Origin: Tipula vernalis
Lineage: Eukaryota > Arthropoda > Insecta > Diptera > Tipulidae
Assembly: GCA_958295665.1 (NCBI GenBank)
Contig: OY282559.1
Coordinates: 128,749,605 to 128,813,604 of the forward strand
Length of the DNA stretch: 64,000 nucleotides
Reading direction: 5' to 3'
The notes below the pieces were generated by a model. The model was given only the letters and a program-made list of their open reading frames with translations, had not been told where the DNA came from and did no database searches. Position numbers and translations under genes: made by a program. Positions 11,369-21,500 of this stretch are shown one piece after another. Position 1 is the first letter of the stretch; each line of letters starts with the position of its first letter.

Positions 11369-11638
11369 TGGTTGAAACATCGACACCCTCGAATGTCGCC
11401 GAACTTCAACTATATCGTGTACTGCAGCGTGCCAATCTTTTAGAATATTACGATAAATTTCTTGAGATGGGAGGCGACGATGTACAACAGTTGTGTGATG
11501 CAGGTGAGGAAGAATTTTTAGAAATTATGGCCCTAGTTGAAATGGCCTTAAAACCATTGCATGTGCGACGATTACAAAAAACTTTGCTTAAATGGGTGAA
11601 TAATCCGGCATCATTTCAAATGCCGCTATCAAATACTG
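11369..11638 (+). CDS. nab: nab exon encoding NCD1
   Basis: Acceptor TTTCACAG ends at 11368 and donor GTGAGT starts at 11639. This exon holds essentially all of NAB conserved domain 1, the EGR-binding and self-association domain. It enters in mid-codon (two bases) and leaves with one base, so the GAA codon is completed by the next exon at 11707. Confidence 0.9.
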
Positions 11639-13705
11639 GTGAGTAAATATTTGCGCTATATATAATTGTGAAGATCGGGACGATTAAATATTTCGGTATA
11701 TTTCAGAACATAGAATATTCCCGGATACCCCACGCTTGATGTTAAGTCCAGAACCGGTGAACAGCACAACGCTGGCTGGTGTTGCTTCACGAAATTTATT
11801 CGGTTCCCCGATCACAAGCTCAACTTCAATCGGTTCAACAAATGCACCCCTGTTCACCGCACTACAACATCCGATTGTGGCGACAAATCTTACCAGCTTC
11901 AATCAATTGTCATCCACCGCTAATCCAATACTACCGACGAGTAGCAGCACCAGCAGTAGTATTAGTAGTCATCACCAACAATTGAGTGGGCCAGCAATGT
12001 CGCAACTTACGCCAACACTTTCGGAGGCGCAAATAAATCGACTAGTTCAAGCGGCCGAGCGATTATCACGTCAACTACCTCAAATCGAACCAAAACAACA
12101 AAACCTGAAGAAACGATCGTCACGCGAATTAGAACAAGTTATGACAATGAACGAATCGGATCCCCGTCGCATGGATGAAATTCGTAAATATGCTGCAATT
12201 TATGGTCGATTCGATTGTAAACGACGCCCCGAAAAACCGTTAACGCTACACGAGGTGTGCGTTAATGAGGCTGCTGCACAAATATGCAAATATATTCCGG
12301 CACTATTAACGCGACGTCATGAATTATTCCCACTAGCACGACAAATTGTTCGAGACTCTGGATTTGGTCATTCGACGGGTGTAGCTCGATTTGGTTTAAC
12401 AACTCAAAATCTAAATCGTAATATGGCGGATGCTTCCGGTGATCATGATTCGACATTGAACAGTACAACTGGATCGTCGCAGGGCAATCAAATGAAACGG
12501 ACCCGATTGTCGAGCGAGACGAGTACCGATTTAGTAAAGGTAAAAAGGTTGGAGGACTCGTGTTATTTCTTTGGTCGGAATTCGCCCGAATAAAGAGAGA
12601 ACACATGGGTTTATAAAATGGAGGGGGAGAAGGCTTTTTTATTAATGCTTACTTAATGCGCTTATCTCTTAAATATTAACTTAATGTTGTCGCTTTTTTT
12701 TGTTATTGCCTTTGCAGCACACACCATCTAATGACTATTATTATCTTTAAGTATAGATACGACAGTAGAGCTTTGAGACGTGAATCTTAATTTACTAAAA
12801 ATTAGTTAGAATAGTACCGCAATTAGTGTAGTGTATTTGCTTTTTGGCTTTGCAAAAGCGTATTTTATCAGAAGTTGAGTACGATAAAATACGCTCGCGT
12901 AATTCGCTTTCCGATCACCTGTGCAATAAATGGTTTTGGGCTTATCACGCATGCGCTTAATGCTTAATGCTTATTATCCGCTTTGTAGTTGCTTTATAGT
13001 AGTTTAGAACGCTTTATTAAATTATTTGCTAGACGCTTTTTTAATGCTTACATAGATGCTTTTAGATATGATTTGAAAGGCTTACTAGGCGCTTGTTAAA
13101 GGTAAACACCAAATGCTCAGCTCAATACTAGCAAGTCGATTAATTTTTGTTATTATCCTCATATTCTCTGTTTCAGGATTTATTAGAAGAATCACGTAAC
13201 AATAGCTTGCTGTCAATTTATCAACGGATTGGAAAAACATTTGACCTAACCGACTCGACGATGCGGTTTGGTTATTCAAAATCGGATTTCGATGATAATG
13301 ACTCAACATTTTCGTTCGGAAGTTCAAATTCACCAATCCACGTCAGTAAACTAATGCACTACAAAACCTATCTAGATATAACTAATCAAAATTTTTTTTT
13401 TTTTTTAGGGATCCAATGGTATCGAGCACAATGAGAACTCGCTGCCGCTAATGGAAAATCCGGTGTATACAAGAAGCGGCAATAACAATGATCATCATCA
13501 TCATCATCATCATCATCAACATCATACAGAGCGAAATCAGAAATCACCAGAACCAATGGATAGTCCAGTTGGTGTACAAATTATATCATCATCTGGTGGA
13601 CATATAATTGCGGTGGCAAATCCAGCACTAGCGCTAAGTGCTGCACTGAATGAAACATTTGCAAATATGAAACGAGAGACTGCATCTCCTGACGATATTA
13701 GATAA
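11369..13705 (+). CDS. nab: NAB co-regulator (NGFI-A/EGR-binding protein), partial gene, four exons
   Basis: NAB proteins are nuclear co-repressors/co-activators that bind EGR-type zinc-finger proteins; in Drosophila, Nab acts with Rotund and Squeeze. Exons are 11369-11638, 11707-12539, 13177-13341 and 13409-13705 (stop TAA at 13703-13705), all with GT-AG borders and compatible phases. NCD1 is in the first exon ([43 protein letters not shown]). NCD2 is in the second ([49 protein letters not shown]). The last exon holds a His-rich run and a short C-terminal domain. The gene is 5'-incomplete because NCD1 begins with a split codon after a splice acceptor. Family assignment is near certain; the exact exon set is inferred. 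Confidence 0.93.
11707..12539 (+). CDS. nab: nab exon encoding linker and NCD2
   Basis: Acceptor TATTTCAG ends at 11706 and donor GTAAAA starts at 12540. The N-terminal half is a Ser/Thr/Pro-rich linker with [10 protein letters not shown]. The C-terminal half is NCD2, the repression domain, with the [15 protein letters not shown] and [10 protein letters not shown] blocks. A basic KRTR...KVKR patch near the end could be nuclear-localisation sequence. If the intron is retained, reading continues for 18 codons to a stop at 12591-12593. Confidence 0.9.
12540..13176 (+). other. nab intron with GCTTAATGC words and a perfect hairpin
   Basis: The 637-bp intron lies between exons with matching phase 0. 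Copies of GCTTAATGC and ATGCGCTT recur at 12640-13060. A 13-bp perfect inverted repeat sits at 12857-12869 and 12883-12895. No gene is nested here. Confidence 0.6.
13177..13341 (+). CDS. nab: nab exon, central acidic/Ser-rich segment
   Basis: Acceptor TTTCAG ends at 13176 and donor GTCAGT starts at 13342. It encodes [20 protein letters not shown] and then [17 protein letters not shown], in phase with both neighbours. The donor is good (CAC|GTCAGT). Confidence 0.8.
13409..13705 (+). CDS. nab: nab terminal exon with His-rich run
   Basis: Acceptor T17AG ends at 13408. The exon opens [20 protein letters not shown], passes a run of histidines (about 13492-13523, CAT/CAC repeats), and ends in a compact domain with [18 protein letters not shown] and a final acidic SPDDIR before TAA. 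The His run is a simple-sequence expansion and is likely polymorphic. Confidence 0.85.
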   Translation, partial: GSNGIEHNENSLPLMENPVYTRSGNNNDHHHHHHHHQHHTERNQKSPEPMDSPVGVQIISSSGGHIIAVANPALALSAALNETFANMKRETASPDDIR

Positions 13706-13980
13706 TTTACTACAAATTTTGTTGTTGTTCTTTTTTTTTACATAAACTGTGCAATTTTATCAAAATTTTCCAAATTATAAAATTTTATAACGTAATTCGA
13801 AAAAAAAATTAAAGAGGGTGGATGTGGGTGGCTTAATTTTTTTTAACGTTAAAAACAAAATGTTCCTTTTAATTAAAAGTTGTTAAACAAATTAGAACTT
13901 GGTTTTATTTTTTTATGATGTGTTAATGTCTAATCAAATTAATCGTCTTTAGAATAGAACAGATTAACAACTTTATTCTT
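13706..13980 (+). other. nab 3' untranslated region (inferred)
   Basis: AT-rich sequence follows the stop, with T-runs and an ATTAAA-like poly(A) signal near 13808. No coding match was found. Confidence 0.4.
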
Positions 13981-14400
13981 CGGTAACGATTGTCTGCAGT
14001 GTGTTTTTAAAGTCAAGTACGGCATGTAACCTAAAGTGCTTAATTAGGTTAGAACTAATTTTAAAATGGGTGATAAATGGCCCACAAACGTCAATAGCGA
14101 TATTAGAAACGGTTCAATTTAGACTGGCTTTACTCTGACGCAACGCACGCACTCGAAAACTGTACGTCTACAGAAATTGCAACCATTCCCAAACCAGAAC
14201 CTTTGGCGAACATAACTTAATAAAGGGTTGGGACTAAATCCTTTAATTCGCAAAGATTGAATATTATTTACTAAACCCTTTAGGACATTGTTGAATTCTT
14301 GTTGAATAGTGCTGAAATTGTCATAAGATGACTGTAATCTTAGTTTATAACTCGCGACGGTCCATAGAGTTTGATTCAAGATCTGCAGCTTATCTTTGGT
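13981..14400 (-). pseudogene. BEL/Pao integrase zinc-binding fragment
   Basis: The minus-strand peptide has LLSYVRQRFWFGNGCNFCRR followed by TVFECVRCVRVKPV. This fits the BEL/Pao H2C2 region ('L..IRQ.YWPL.GR...R..V..C..C...KP'). Downstream in another frame is IAIDVCGPFITHFK, the start of the integrase core (usually 'GxDFxGPF'). It is frameshifted and partial. Confidence 0.5.
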
Positions 14401-14650
14401 AGGAATGTGAGTTCACGCATTCAACAGAATCGTATACGATATTGTTATTGAGAAGATTGTTTACGATATTTAACAAACCCAATAACCCGATATCGATAAC
14501 CAAGGCTTCATGAATGGTATCCACCCCAAAATGGGACGTCAGATTCGGAAATAAGAACCTAACGATACATCTTATAACAATAACCGCCACCAATACGGTC
14601 ATCATGGATTGTCGGCTTTTTCATCAATGCATCATTTAATGCACTGTATG

Positions 14651-14907
14651 CACTGTAACTCCGATGGCTGCTCGTTCTGCTCGACGCGGAGTGACCGAGC
14701 GACACTTCACCACAGCAAGGTTTATTGACTCTTCCTCTACGAGGATTTAGTCTGTAGGTGAAGTGGAGCGATGGTGGCTCCGACTACAGAGGAATGGCTT
14801 AGAAGAGTGGAACAACTCGAGTGACGTCACGGTACGGCTAGGTTATTGACCTTCCACTCTCTGAATCGAGGGGATTTAATCCGTTGCGTGAGTAAATAGA
14901 GACTCTT
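14651..14907 (+). repeat. 257-bp inverted repeat, left copy (possible inverted LTR)
   Basis: The copy begins CACTGTAACTCCGATGGCTG and ends GTGAGTAAATAGAGACTC. Its reverse complement, with scattered mismatches, lies at 17032-17288. Between them is a truncated Gypsy pol. The sequence starting TGTAAC resembles a Gypsy LTR start, but the two copies point in opposite directions rather than the same one. Confidence 0.8.
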
Positions 14908-17031
14908 TGCTTCGAAATTTCTACCTTGGTCCGAATGGATTTCGAGAGGTATACCGTATCGAGAGACAACCTCTTGGATCAATGTCTCGGCTACAGTTTC
15001 AGCAGTCCGGTCTGGTAAACCCCGATGACTTCTGGCCACTTCGTAAAATAGTCCATAATGACTAACGCGTAGCGGTTTCCTTTATCCTTGACTGGAAGTG
15101 AACCCTTGATGTCAATCCCGATTCTTCTTTCGAAAGGAGCGCCAACCACATGATGCGGAACCACATGATGCGGACTGTTCGATATCCCGGAGCCATCATT
15201 GCCAATAAAATTTCTCCCGGACTCGATGATTGGTTTTTGTTAGGCCAAAATGCCCTGAGGTTTTCCCATCATGTGCATCCGTTAACACCTCTTCGATCAT
15301 GGATGGCGGTAGTAAGGTCTGAAAAATAGTGGAAGTTCTTCCAGCTGATTCGAACTTACGTTTTAGGAGCCCATCGTGTAGTATAATCGAGTCCCATTGT
15401 GCCCAATATCCTTTGGTAATTGTAGGCAGTGTAGAAATTTCCTCCCATGTCGGCCGGTTGCCTTGCTGCTTCCAGTCATAGATTCGTCCCAGAAGTAACG
15501 GCATCTTGCTGCTGGCCTTTTCTGAAACGTGCTTCACCCGTATCTAGTCTCGTCACTTGAACGGTGGATTCTGCTTCGCGGTTCTCGATTCGGACACATT
15601 CGTGGCACTCTGCCGCGCAGGGACGTCGTTAAAAAGCGTCGGCGTTTCTATGTTTCTGGCCACGGCGGTACTGGATCTCAAAATCGTATTGCTGTAAAAT
15701 TTCGATCCATCGAGCAACTTGGCCTTCAGGCCTCTTAAAATTCAGCAGCCAGGTTAATGACGCACGGTAAAATGTTGGCCATACAGATAGGAATGGAAGT
15801 GTTGTAGAGATTTCACGACAGCTAATAATTCCCGTCGGGTGGTGCAGTAATTTCGTTCTGCATTCCTCAACGTCCGCGAAAAGTTATCGATAATTTTCTC
15901 ATTGCCCTCTACTTCTTGTGACAGAACGCCGGCAATCCCGACCAGACTTGCATCAGTGTCGACAATGAAAGGTTTATCCAGTTGAGGATATGCCAAGATC
16001 GGTGTGGTGCTCATCAGTCGCTTTAATTTTTCGAAGGCCCATTTCGCATGGTCGTTCCATTCGAATTTTCGCTGTTTTTCCGTCAATTCGAACAATGGCT
16101 TGGCGATGGAAGCGAAATTTCTTATGAATGTGCGGTAGTATGAACAGAGGCCCAAAAAGCTACGCATCTGTGACTTTCCTTCCGGATGCGGCCAGCTACG
16201 GATCGTCTCTAGTTTGGTGGGGTCTGTTTGAATACCTTTATTACTAACAAAATGTCCTAGGTATTGGACTTCCCTCTTGAATAAGTGGCACTTTTTTCGG
16301 ATCAAGCTTCAAGTTTGCCGCTCGTAGTCTCTCGAATACCTACTGCATCTTCTTGGTTAGTTCGTCGATGTCTTTTCCGTAGACGATTATGTCATCTAGA
16401 TAAACCAGGCACGTTTCCCATGGGAGCCCTGCGAAAACCATCTGCATTAATCTCTAGAATGTGGCAGGAGCATTGCACAGGCTTCGGTCGAAAACGCAGT
16501 CTTAGGCCTGTCTTTTTTGTCCAACTCAACCTGCCAATAACCGGATTCTAAATCGAGAGTCGAAAACCAGCACGTGCCTTTCATTGAATCCAAAGTAACG
16601 TCAATTCGAGTTAAAGGAAACGGGTCCTTCCGGGTGACATCATTCAATCGCCGGTAATCGACGCAAAACCTTTGGGACCCATCTTTCTTCCGGACAAGCA
16701 TGATGGGAGAAGACCAAGGGCTGACAGCTGGCTCGATGACACCTTTAATTTTCATGTCGACCAATAGGTTGCTCATTTCACCCTGTTTCGCGATGGGTAT
16801 CTTCCGCGGTGGTTGCTTTATTGGTCTGGCCCCTCCTACTTCTATCACATGTTTAGTAAGAGTCGTTTTCCCGTAGTCACCGGGGAATCTAGCAAATACG
16901 TCTCCATAACTATTTAAAAATTGTGTGACCGAATAGTGTGGTTCTCTTGGTATTCTTGCAGAGATCGTTGGATTTCTTCTTCGATTTGGTTTTGAGAAGC
17001 CTGTTAGTACTGGAGTGGAAAACTGAAGCCA
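14827..17031 (-). mobile_element. Truncated Ty3/Gypsy pol between inverted repeats
   Basis: The minus strand carries, in order, RT (16848-16447), the rest of RT and RNase H (16305-15754), the integrase zinc domain (15537-15196) and the integrase core (about 15190-14900). RT motifs: FCVDYRRLND, FSTLDLESGYWQVEL and, in a shifted frame, LVYLDDIIVYGKD. RNase H: VDTDASLVGIAGVLSQE. Integrase: LVIMDYFTKWPEV and HSDQGRNFEAK, after which the left repeat begins, so the DDE domain is cut off. Gag and protease are missing; only about 180 bp separate the right repeat from RT. Several frameshifts are present. Confidence 0.85.
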
Positions 17032-17288
17032 ATGAGTCTCTATTTACTCAAGCAACGGATTAAATCCCCTCGATTCAGAGAGTGGAAGGTCAACAATATT
17101 GGCGTACCGTGACGTCACTCGAGTTGTCCCGTTCTTCTAAGCCATTCCTCTGTAATCGGAGCCACCATCGCACCACTTCACCTACAGATTAAATCCTCGT
17201 AGAGGAAGGGTCAATAACCCTTGCTGTGGTGAAGTGTCGCTCGGTGCCTTCGCGTCGAGCAGAAAGAGCAGCCATCGGAGTTACAGTG
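17032..17288 (-). repeat. 257-bp inverted repeat, right copy (possible 5' LTR)
   Basis: Reverse complement of the copy at 14651-14907. For the minus-strand pol this copy is in the normal 5' LTR position and orientation. It is the left copy that is reversed. Confidence 0.8.
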
Positions 17289-17324
17289 GTAACTCGAGCA
17301 CACACTGAAATAAATAGTAAATAG

Positions 17325-17810
17325 TCCCGAAACAAATCTTTAGAGGTATCAAGAACCGGAATTGGAGCACAATTGCAGATTTTGAATTTATTTGGCTCAG
17401 AATTTGCTGATTTTACCTTAAAATGATTATAACAAAATCAAATTTTCTATGAAATAAATGGAAATAATCAAGCAATCTAAATGAGCCTTGACACAATAAT
17501 TACAGGACCCAACCGCAACTCTTTTAGCTCAGAATTTGCTGATGCAAGGTTGGTTTTAAAAAAATCGAAATTTTGGAAGTAATCAAGCAATCTTAATGCG
17601 AGTTTGGCATAAGACTTACATATCCCGAAACCTACCTTTAGAGGTATCAAAAAACGCTGTCGGAGCACAATTGCAGCTGTTACATTTTTACACCTCAGAA
17701 TTTGTTAATTTATAGAAAGGTGATTTTCAAAATCTCGAATTTTCTATGGAATGTATGGAAATAATCAAGCAACCTAAATGCGCGTTGGCACAATAATTAG
17801 TAAGAAAAGG
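17325..17810. repeat. Diverged tandem repeat, about 300-bp period
   Basis: The block beginning CCCGAAACAAATCTTTAGAG (17325) recurs as CCCGAAACCTACCTTTAGAG (17627). Shared downstream words are GGAGCACAATTGCAG, CTCAGAATTTG and AATAATCAAGCAA. A partial third copy lies at about 17507-17600. No coding capacity. Confidence 0.65.
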
Positions 17811-17984
17811 ATTTTCTGAAAAACTGAAAACTTAATTGTAGACGGAATAGCGTCATCAAGAGCTGGAACTACAAATGGTTTATGTTCACCTTCAATTGGC
17901 AAATCGGTCTAATGAGATACTGTTAAAGTTAGCCGAAAGTTGCCAGCCGATAGTTTAAAGTCGGTAATGCAGATTGTGTTAGTC

Positions 17985-19060
17985 TAGCCCAGCTTTACCT
18001 GCTGATGCTGCCTGTGTCCTCTCAGCCCTGTTACTCCTCTCACTATCCTTTTTGGGGCGAAAGTACACGGCTCCAAACAGCCAGTGTAAAGTTTTACAGT
18101 TGAAGACCTTTAAAATTTTCGCCGTCTTATGCGACACCGACGAGGTTAGTTGGAGGAGATCATTCTCCCTGTCTTTCCTTGCAAGAATTGTCCACTCCGC
18201 GTTCCTGAGATCCTTATTCTGGACTCCCAAGCGGTGAATGGTAAAGGTTGCTCTTTCTTCTCCCTTTTTGCTGGGGTGTTCTTTGAGGTCGTGTCCTCTG
18301 ACCGGCTCCGTTTAGCGGTAGTGACCGTTCGATCTTTTATTTTAATTTGGCACTGTGCCAGAGCTACCTCGTGAGGAATGCCCGCCAATTTAAGATGGGC
18401 AAGGCGCTTCTTCGCAGCTCCGCTGAGTCTCTTTCTGTTTTTCTTGCTATCCTCGAGTTCCAAGTCTTCGAGGCTGCTTTTAATTTCGGCGGTTGTAGAA
18501 ACTGATGCGGTGTCCGAGAATGATGGCATTTGTGCGCCTTGTACTCAGTCACCGACAATGGTATCCGCGCTTGAGTGTTCACTGCGATATATCAGATAGC
18601 GTGGTTTCCATATTAAAATTCTCAGAGGTAGGTCCTTGTTGGCCCTAGTCATCCTCTGAGATTGGAGCGTTTAGAGAAGCACCTCCCTCATATTTTTTTT
18701 ATTTCTGAAATATCTATGCAGTTTCGGATTTGTTGAGAGGAAAAGAATGTTCACCACAGCAGCGCCTCTTTCTGTGGTAAGGCTAATTGAAACCGGAGGG
18801 CACCAGGTATCCGGAGTTCCGTGCTAGAGACCAAATAACCCATGGCCATTCATCCCTCGGCGCACGTGTCTCACCTTGGATTTGGTTTTTTTTTTGTCAA
18901 GGTTATTCCTTCCTTTAGCGTCGTACTTTAGCCTGTCGTTCGGTAAACAAACAATCAGTTACCGGTGGTCACCATGGGGAGGTAGCACGTCCACTTGCGA
19001 ACCACGATTAGGTTACCCTTCACGCGGTCGTGAGCCCCAGGCAGGACTGCCTAAATAACG
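17985..19060 (-). mobile_element. LOA/R1-type non-LTR element, 5' fragment with ORF1
   Basis: The minus-strand leader (about 19060-18600) shares the block CCGGATACCTGG...CAATTAGCCTTA with the leaders of the LOA-type copies at 20845-25124 and 60456-63095, but is otherwise different, so this is a sister family. ORF1 runs from about 18582 to 18050: an Asp/Ser/Glu-rich start, then GAAKKRLAHLKLAGIPHE and a Lys-rich tract. The 3' part, including all of ORF2, is missing. Confidence 0.55.
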
Positions 19061-19294
19061 ACCAGAACAGCCTGCTGGAGCTCACTCTACTGAAGGTTAT
19101 GGAGCTGGTGATTACTACACAGCTTTGTTCCCCCTTCACCAGACGCCCGACCACCAAAAAAATAAATGAAAATGGTGACTTATACCGGCTCTCATGCGCG
19201 CCGTATCAAGCAACCAGATCTTTCAAGCAAATTGCTATTCGCTGCAAAGTTAAACAGCCGGAAATATCAAAGATAATCGAAGAGATATAATGTC

Positions 19295-19410
19295 ATCCAT
19301 TGACACGATTAGTAAGATAACAAAACGTACAATTTTGTCGGAAGTGTAACGTCTATTCGATCCAATAGGATTTGTGTCATCCGTGGTGATTAAATTTAAA
19401 ATTTTATTAC
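19295..19410 (+). pseudogene. BEL/Pao pol fragment upstream of a Gypsy insertion
   Basis: Frame: ISKITKRTILSEV, stop, RLFDPIGFVSSVVIKFKILL. The 'KRTILSxxxRxFDPxG...P..IKxKIL(L/I)Q' block is diagnostic of BEL/Pao polyproteins between RT and RNase H. The frame then continues straight into Gypsy sequence at about 19411. The rest of this BEL element resumes at about 20010. Confidence 0.7.
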
Positions 19411-20009
19411 AAGCGCAAAAAATCAATTATGTTTGTGTACCGATACTCGGTCTCGAATCATATGAAAGATTTGGATTAGTCAAACGAACTGATGTAGGTT
19501 CTGTTGCGTATTTGTCACAAACACAAGGGGAATTTTTGAAAAACAATCGTGATGTCTTTGAAGGTTTGGGTAAATTTTCGGGAACGTTTTCGATAAATAT
19601 GAAGGAAAATTCAAAGCCGGTTCTTCACTGTAAGAAACGGATACCAAACTCTTTGTGGGATAAATTGAGGTCGCAGCTTGATAGAATGGTACAAGATGGA
19701 ATCATTTCATCTGTTGATTACCCGACTGACTGGGTTAATAATTTACAAATAGTCGAAAAGCCTAAATCAAATGAACTGTGAATTTGTTTGGATCCGAAAC
19801 CACTCAATGAGTGCATCAGGCGTGAACATTTTTTGATTCCAACGATTGATGATTTGACGTCTGGTTTGGCAGATAAACGCATTTTTTCAGTTTTGGACTT
19901 GAAGAGTGGCTATTGGCAAATGGAATTGGACGTAGTGAGCTCCGATTTAACAACATTCATGACTCCGTTTGGGAGATATAAATTCAATCGCGTGCCATTT
20001 GGGCTTGAA
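19411..20009 (+). pseudogene. Gypsy protease-end/RT fragment fused inside BEL/Pao
   Basis: The segment gives VPILGLESYERFGLVKRTDV (end of the protease region), then an RT N-terminus (DGIISSVDYPTDWVNNLQIV), a stop at 19780, and RT fingers/palm (ICLDPKPLNECIRREH, FSVLDLKSGYWQMELD, FMTPFGRYKFNRVPFGL). It ends before the catalytic YVDD-equivalent box. It is nearly identical to 43260-43590 in the second copy of this Gypsy family. Both ends join BEL sequence without a visible spacer and in frame. Confidence 0.8.
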
Positions 20010-20844
20010 GTCGAGAAATTCAAAATACCACGCTGCTTAAAAATCAAAGATGCAGTAAAGTACCAACTAGTTGGATTTAGTGATGCTTCCGAAAAGGCTT
20101 ACGGTGCTGCAGTTTATTTAAAATTCATTGATACTGACGATAATTCAAAAATTCAACTAGTCCTATAAAAGTCACGTGTAGCTCCACTAGAAGTAACGTC
20201 AACACCTCGTCTCGAATTGAATGCGGCATTTCTACTTAGTCGGTTACTCAAATTTATTAAGATGTATTGAAACTTGATAACACTGAATCGTTTGCGGATA
20301 GTGATTACGAGTTAAAACCTTATGTCGCTAACCGAATTGAAGAAATTATTTCGCGGATTCCACCATAAAGATGGCGATATATAAAATCACAAGAAAATCC
20401 GGCCAATCAAGCTAAACCAGTTCACAATAAGAGTAAAATATTGTCACTCCATCCATTCATTGATTCATTGAAGGTCTACACTATCATTTGATCAAAAACA
20501 TCCATTATTGTAATCTGAAAGTCGTAAATTTTCTAAACTACTGATGCTACTTACATTATCATGAAAAATACCTACACGCTGGACCTACATTGTTAACATT
20601 CATCATCAGACGCCAATTTTGGATTGTTCGTTGTCGGGATGTGGCAAAACTGATTGGTAATGTCTCAAAACCTCAGGTTGAAGCAAAAATTCAACCTTTC
20701 ATTCACACTGGGCTAGATTTTGCAGGTCCAGTAAATTTGAAAATGTGCAGAGGGAGAAGCAAGATCACATACAAGTAGGCATATATCGTAGTTTATGTTT
20801 GCTTAGCTACGAAAGCTCTGACAATAGATTTGGTTACCGATCTA
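20010..20844 (+). pseudogene. BEL/Pao RNase H and integrase fragment
   Basis: After the Gypsy piece comes FKIPRCLKIKDAVKYQLVGF, then SDASEKAYGAAVYLK, the BEL/Pao RNase H signature, and SRVAPLEVTSTPRLELNAAF. Further on are YVANRIEEIISRIPP, an FIIRRQFWIVRCRDVAKLI zinc-domain block, HTGLDFAGPVNLK and VVYVCLATKALTIDLVTDL. Integrase breaks at 20844, where a non-LTR element is inserted, and resumes at 25125. Multiple stops and frameshifts. Confidence 0.75.
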
Positions 20845-20899
20845 GGTTAGGTTAGGTTAGGTTGGAGTGGCTGCTTAAGCACACTTAGACCGGTGACGG

Positions 20900-21500
20900 T
20901 CCATTGTGATACCACAGAATATATCCCCTTTACCCCTATTGGAACCATTTCGAGCTACTTATGTAGTGCAAGACGTCCCGCACTTTAATGTTTTCGAGAT
21001 CCGAGAGGCAGTCCATCCTGAACTTACCCAAGTGTTTGTGCCTTCTGTGTGCCAATGCTAGACACGAGCAAAGGAAGTGGACCAACGTCTCTTCCTCCTC
21101 TTCGTCCAAGCAGCTTCTGCAGAAGTCATTAGCCTCCAGACCCAGCCTTCTTGCATGTTCTCCAAAAAGGCAGTGTCCCGTGAGAATTCCTACGACCGTT
21201 CTTAATTAACGTCTGCGTAGGGATATTAATGCCCTAGTGTGCCCCAAGTCCAGCTTTGGCCAAACTTGTCTTGCAACTCTACAGGTGAGGGTGTTAGACC
21301 ACCTTTCCCCCGCTGAGGATAGCGCCTGCTTCCCAAGTGCTTGTCTCAGCGCTGTGATAGGCCACCCCAGACTTGCCCATTCCGGTTGCAGCTGGAGAGT
21401 CGTACCATGCCTAGCAAGTTCATCTGCCCTGCAGTTCCCCATGACGCCCGAGTGACCTGAGACTCAGATTACCTGGATATTGAAATGCTCACCCATCTCA
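20900..21500 (-). pseudogene. LOA-type ORF2 C-terminus (RNase H end, zinc knuckle)
   Basis: The minus-strand peptide has GNCRADELARHGTTL (RNase H end), LRTVVGILTGHCLFGEHARR, LGLEANDFCRSCLDEEEETL and VHFLCSCLALAHRRH. The C-x2-C...H-x4-C arrangement is the terminal zinc knuckle of R1/LOA/jockey ORF2 proteins. A frame break separates it from the RNase H start in the preceding frame. Its 3' side ends in the CCTAA tail. Confidence 0.7.

Noticed and set aside
12591..12593. nab ending at this stop within an unspliced reading
   Set aside because: A GTAAAA donor at 12540 and in-phase downstream exons with NAB-like tail sequence make intron retention the minor explanation.
20845..20864. A real telomere or telomere-repeat array
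   Set aside because: Only four units, located exactly at a non-LTR element end inside other elements.
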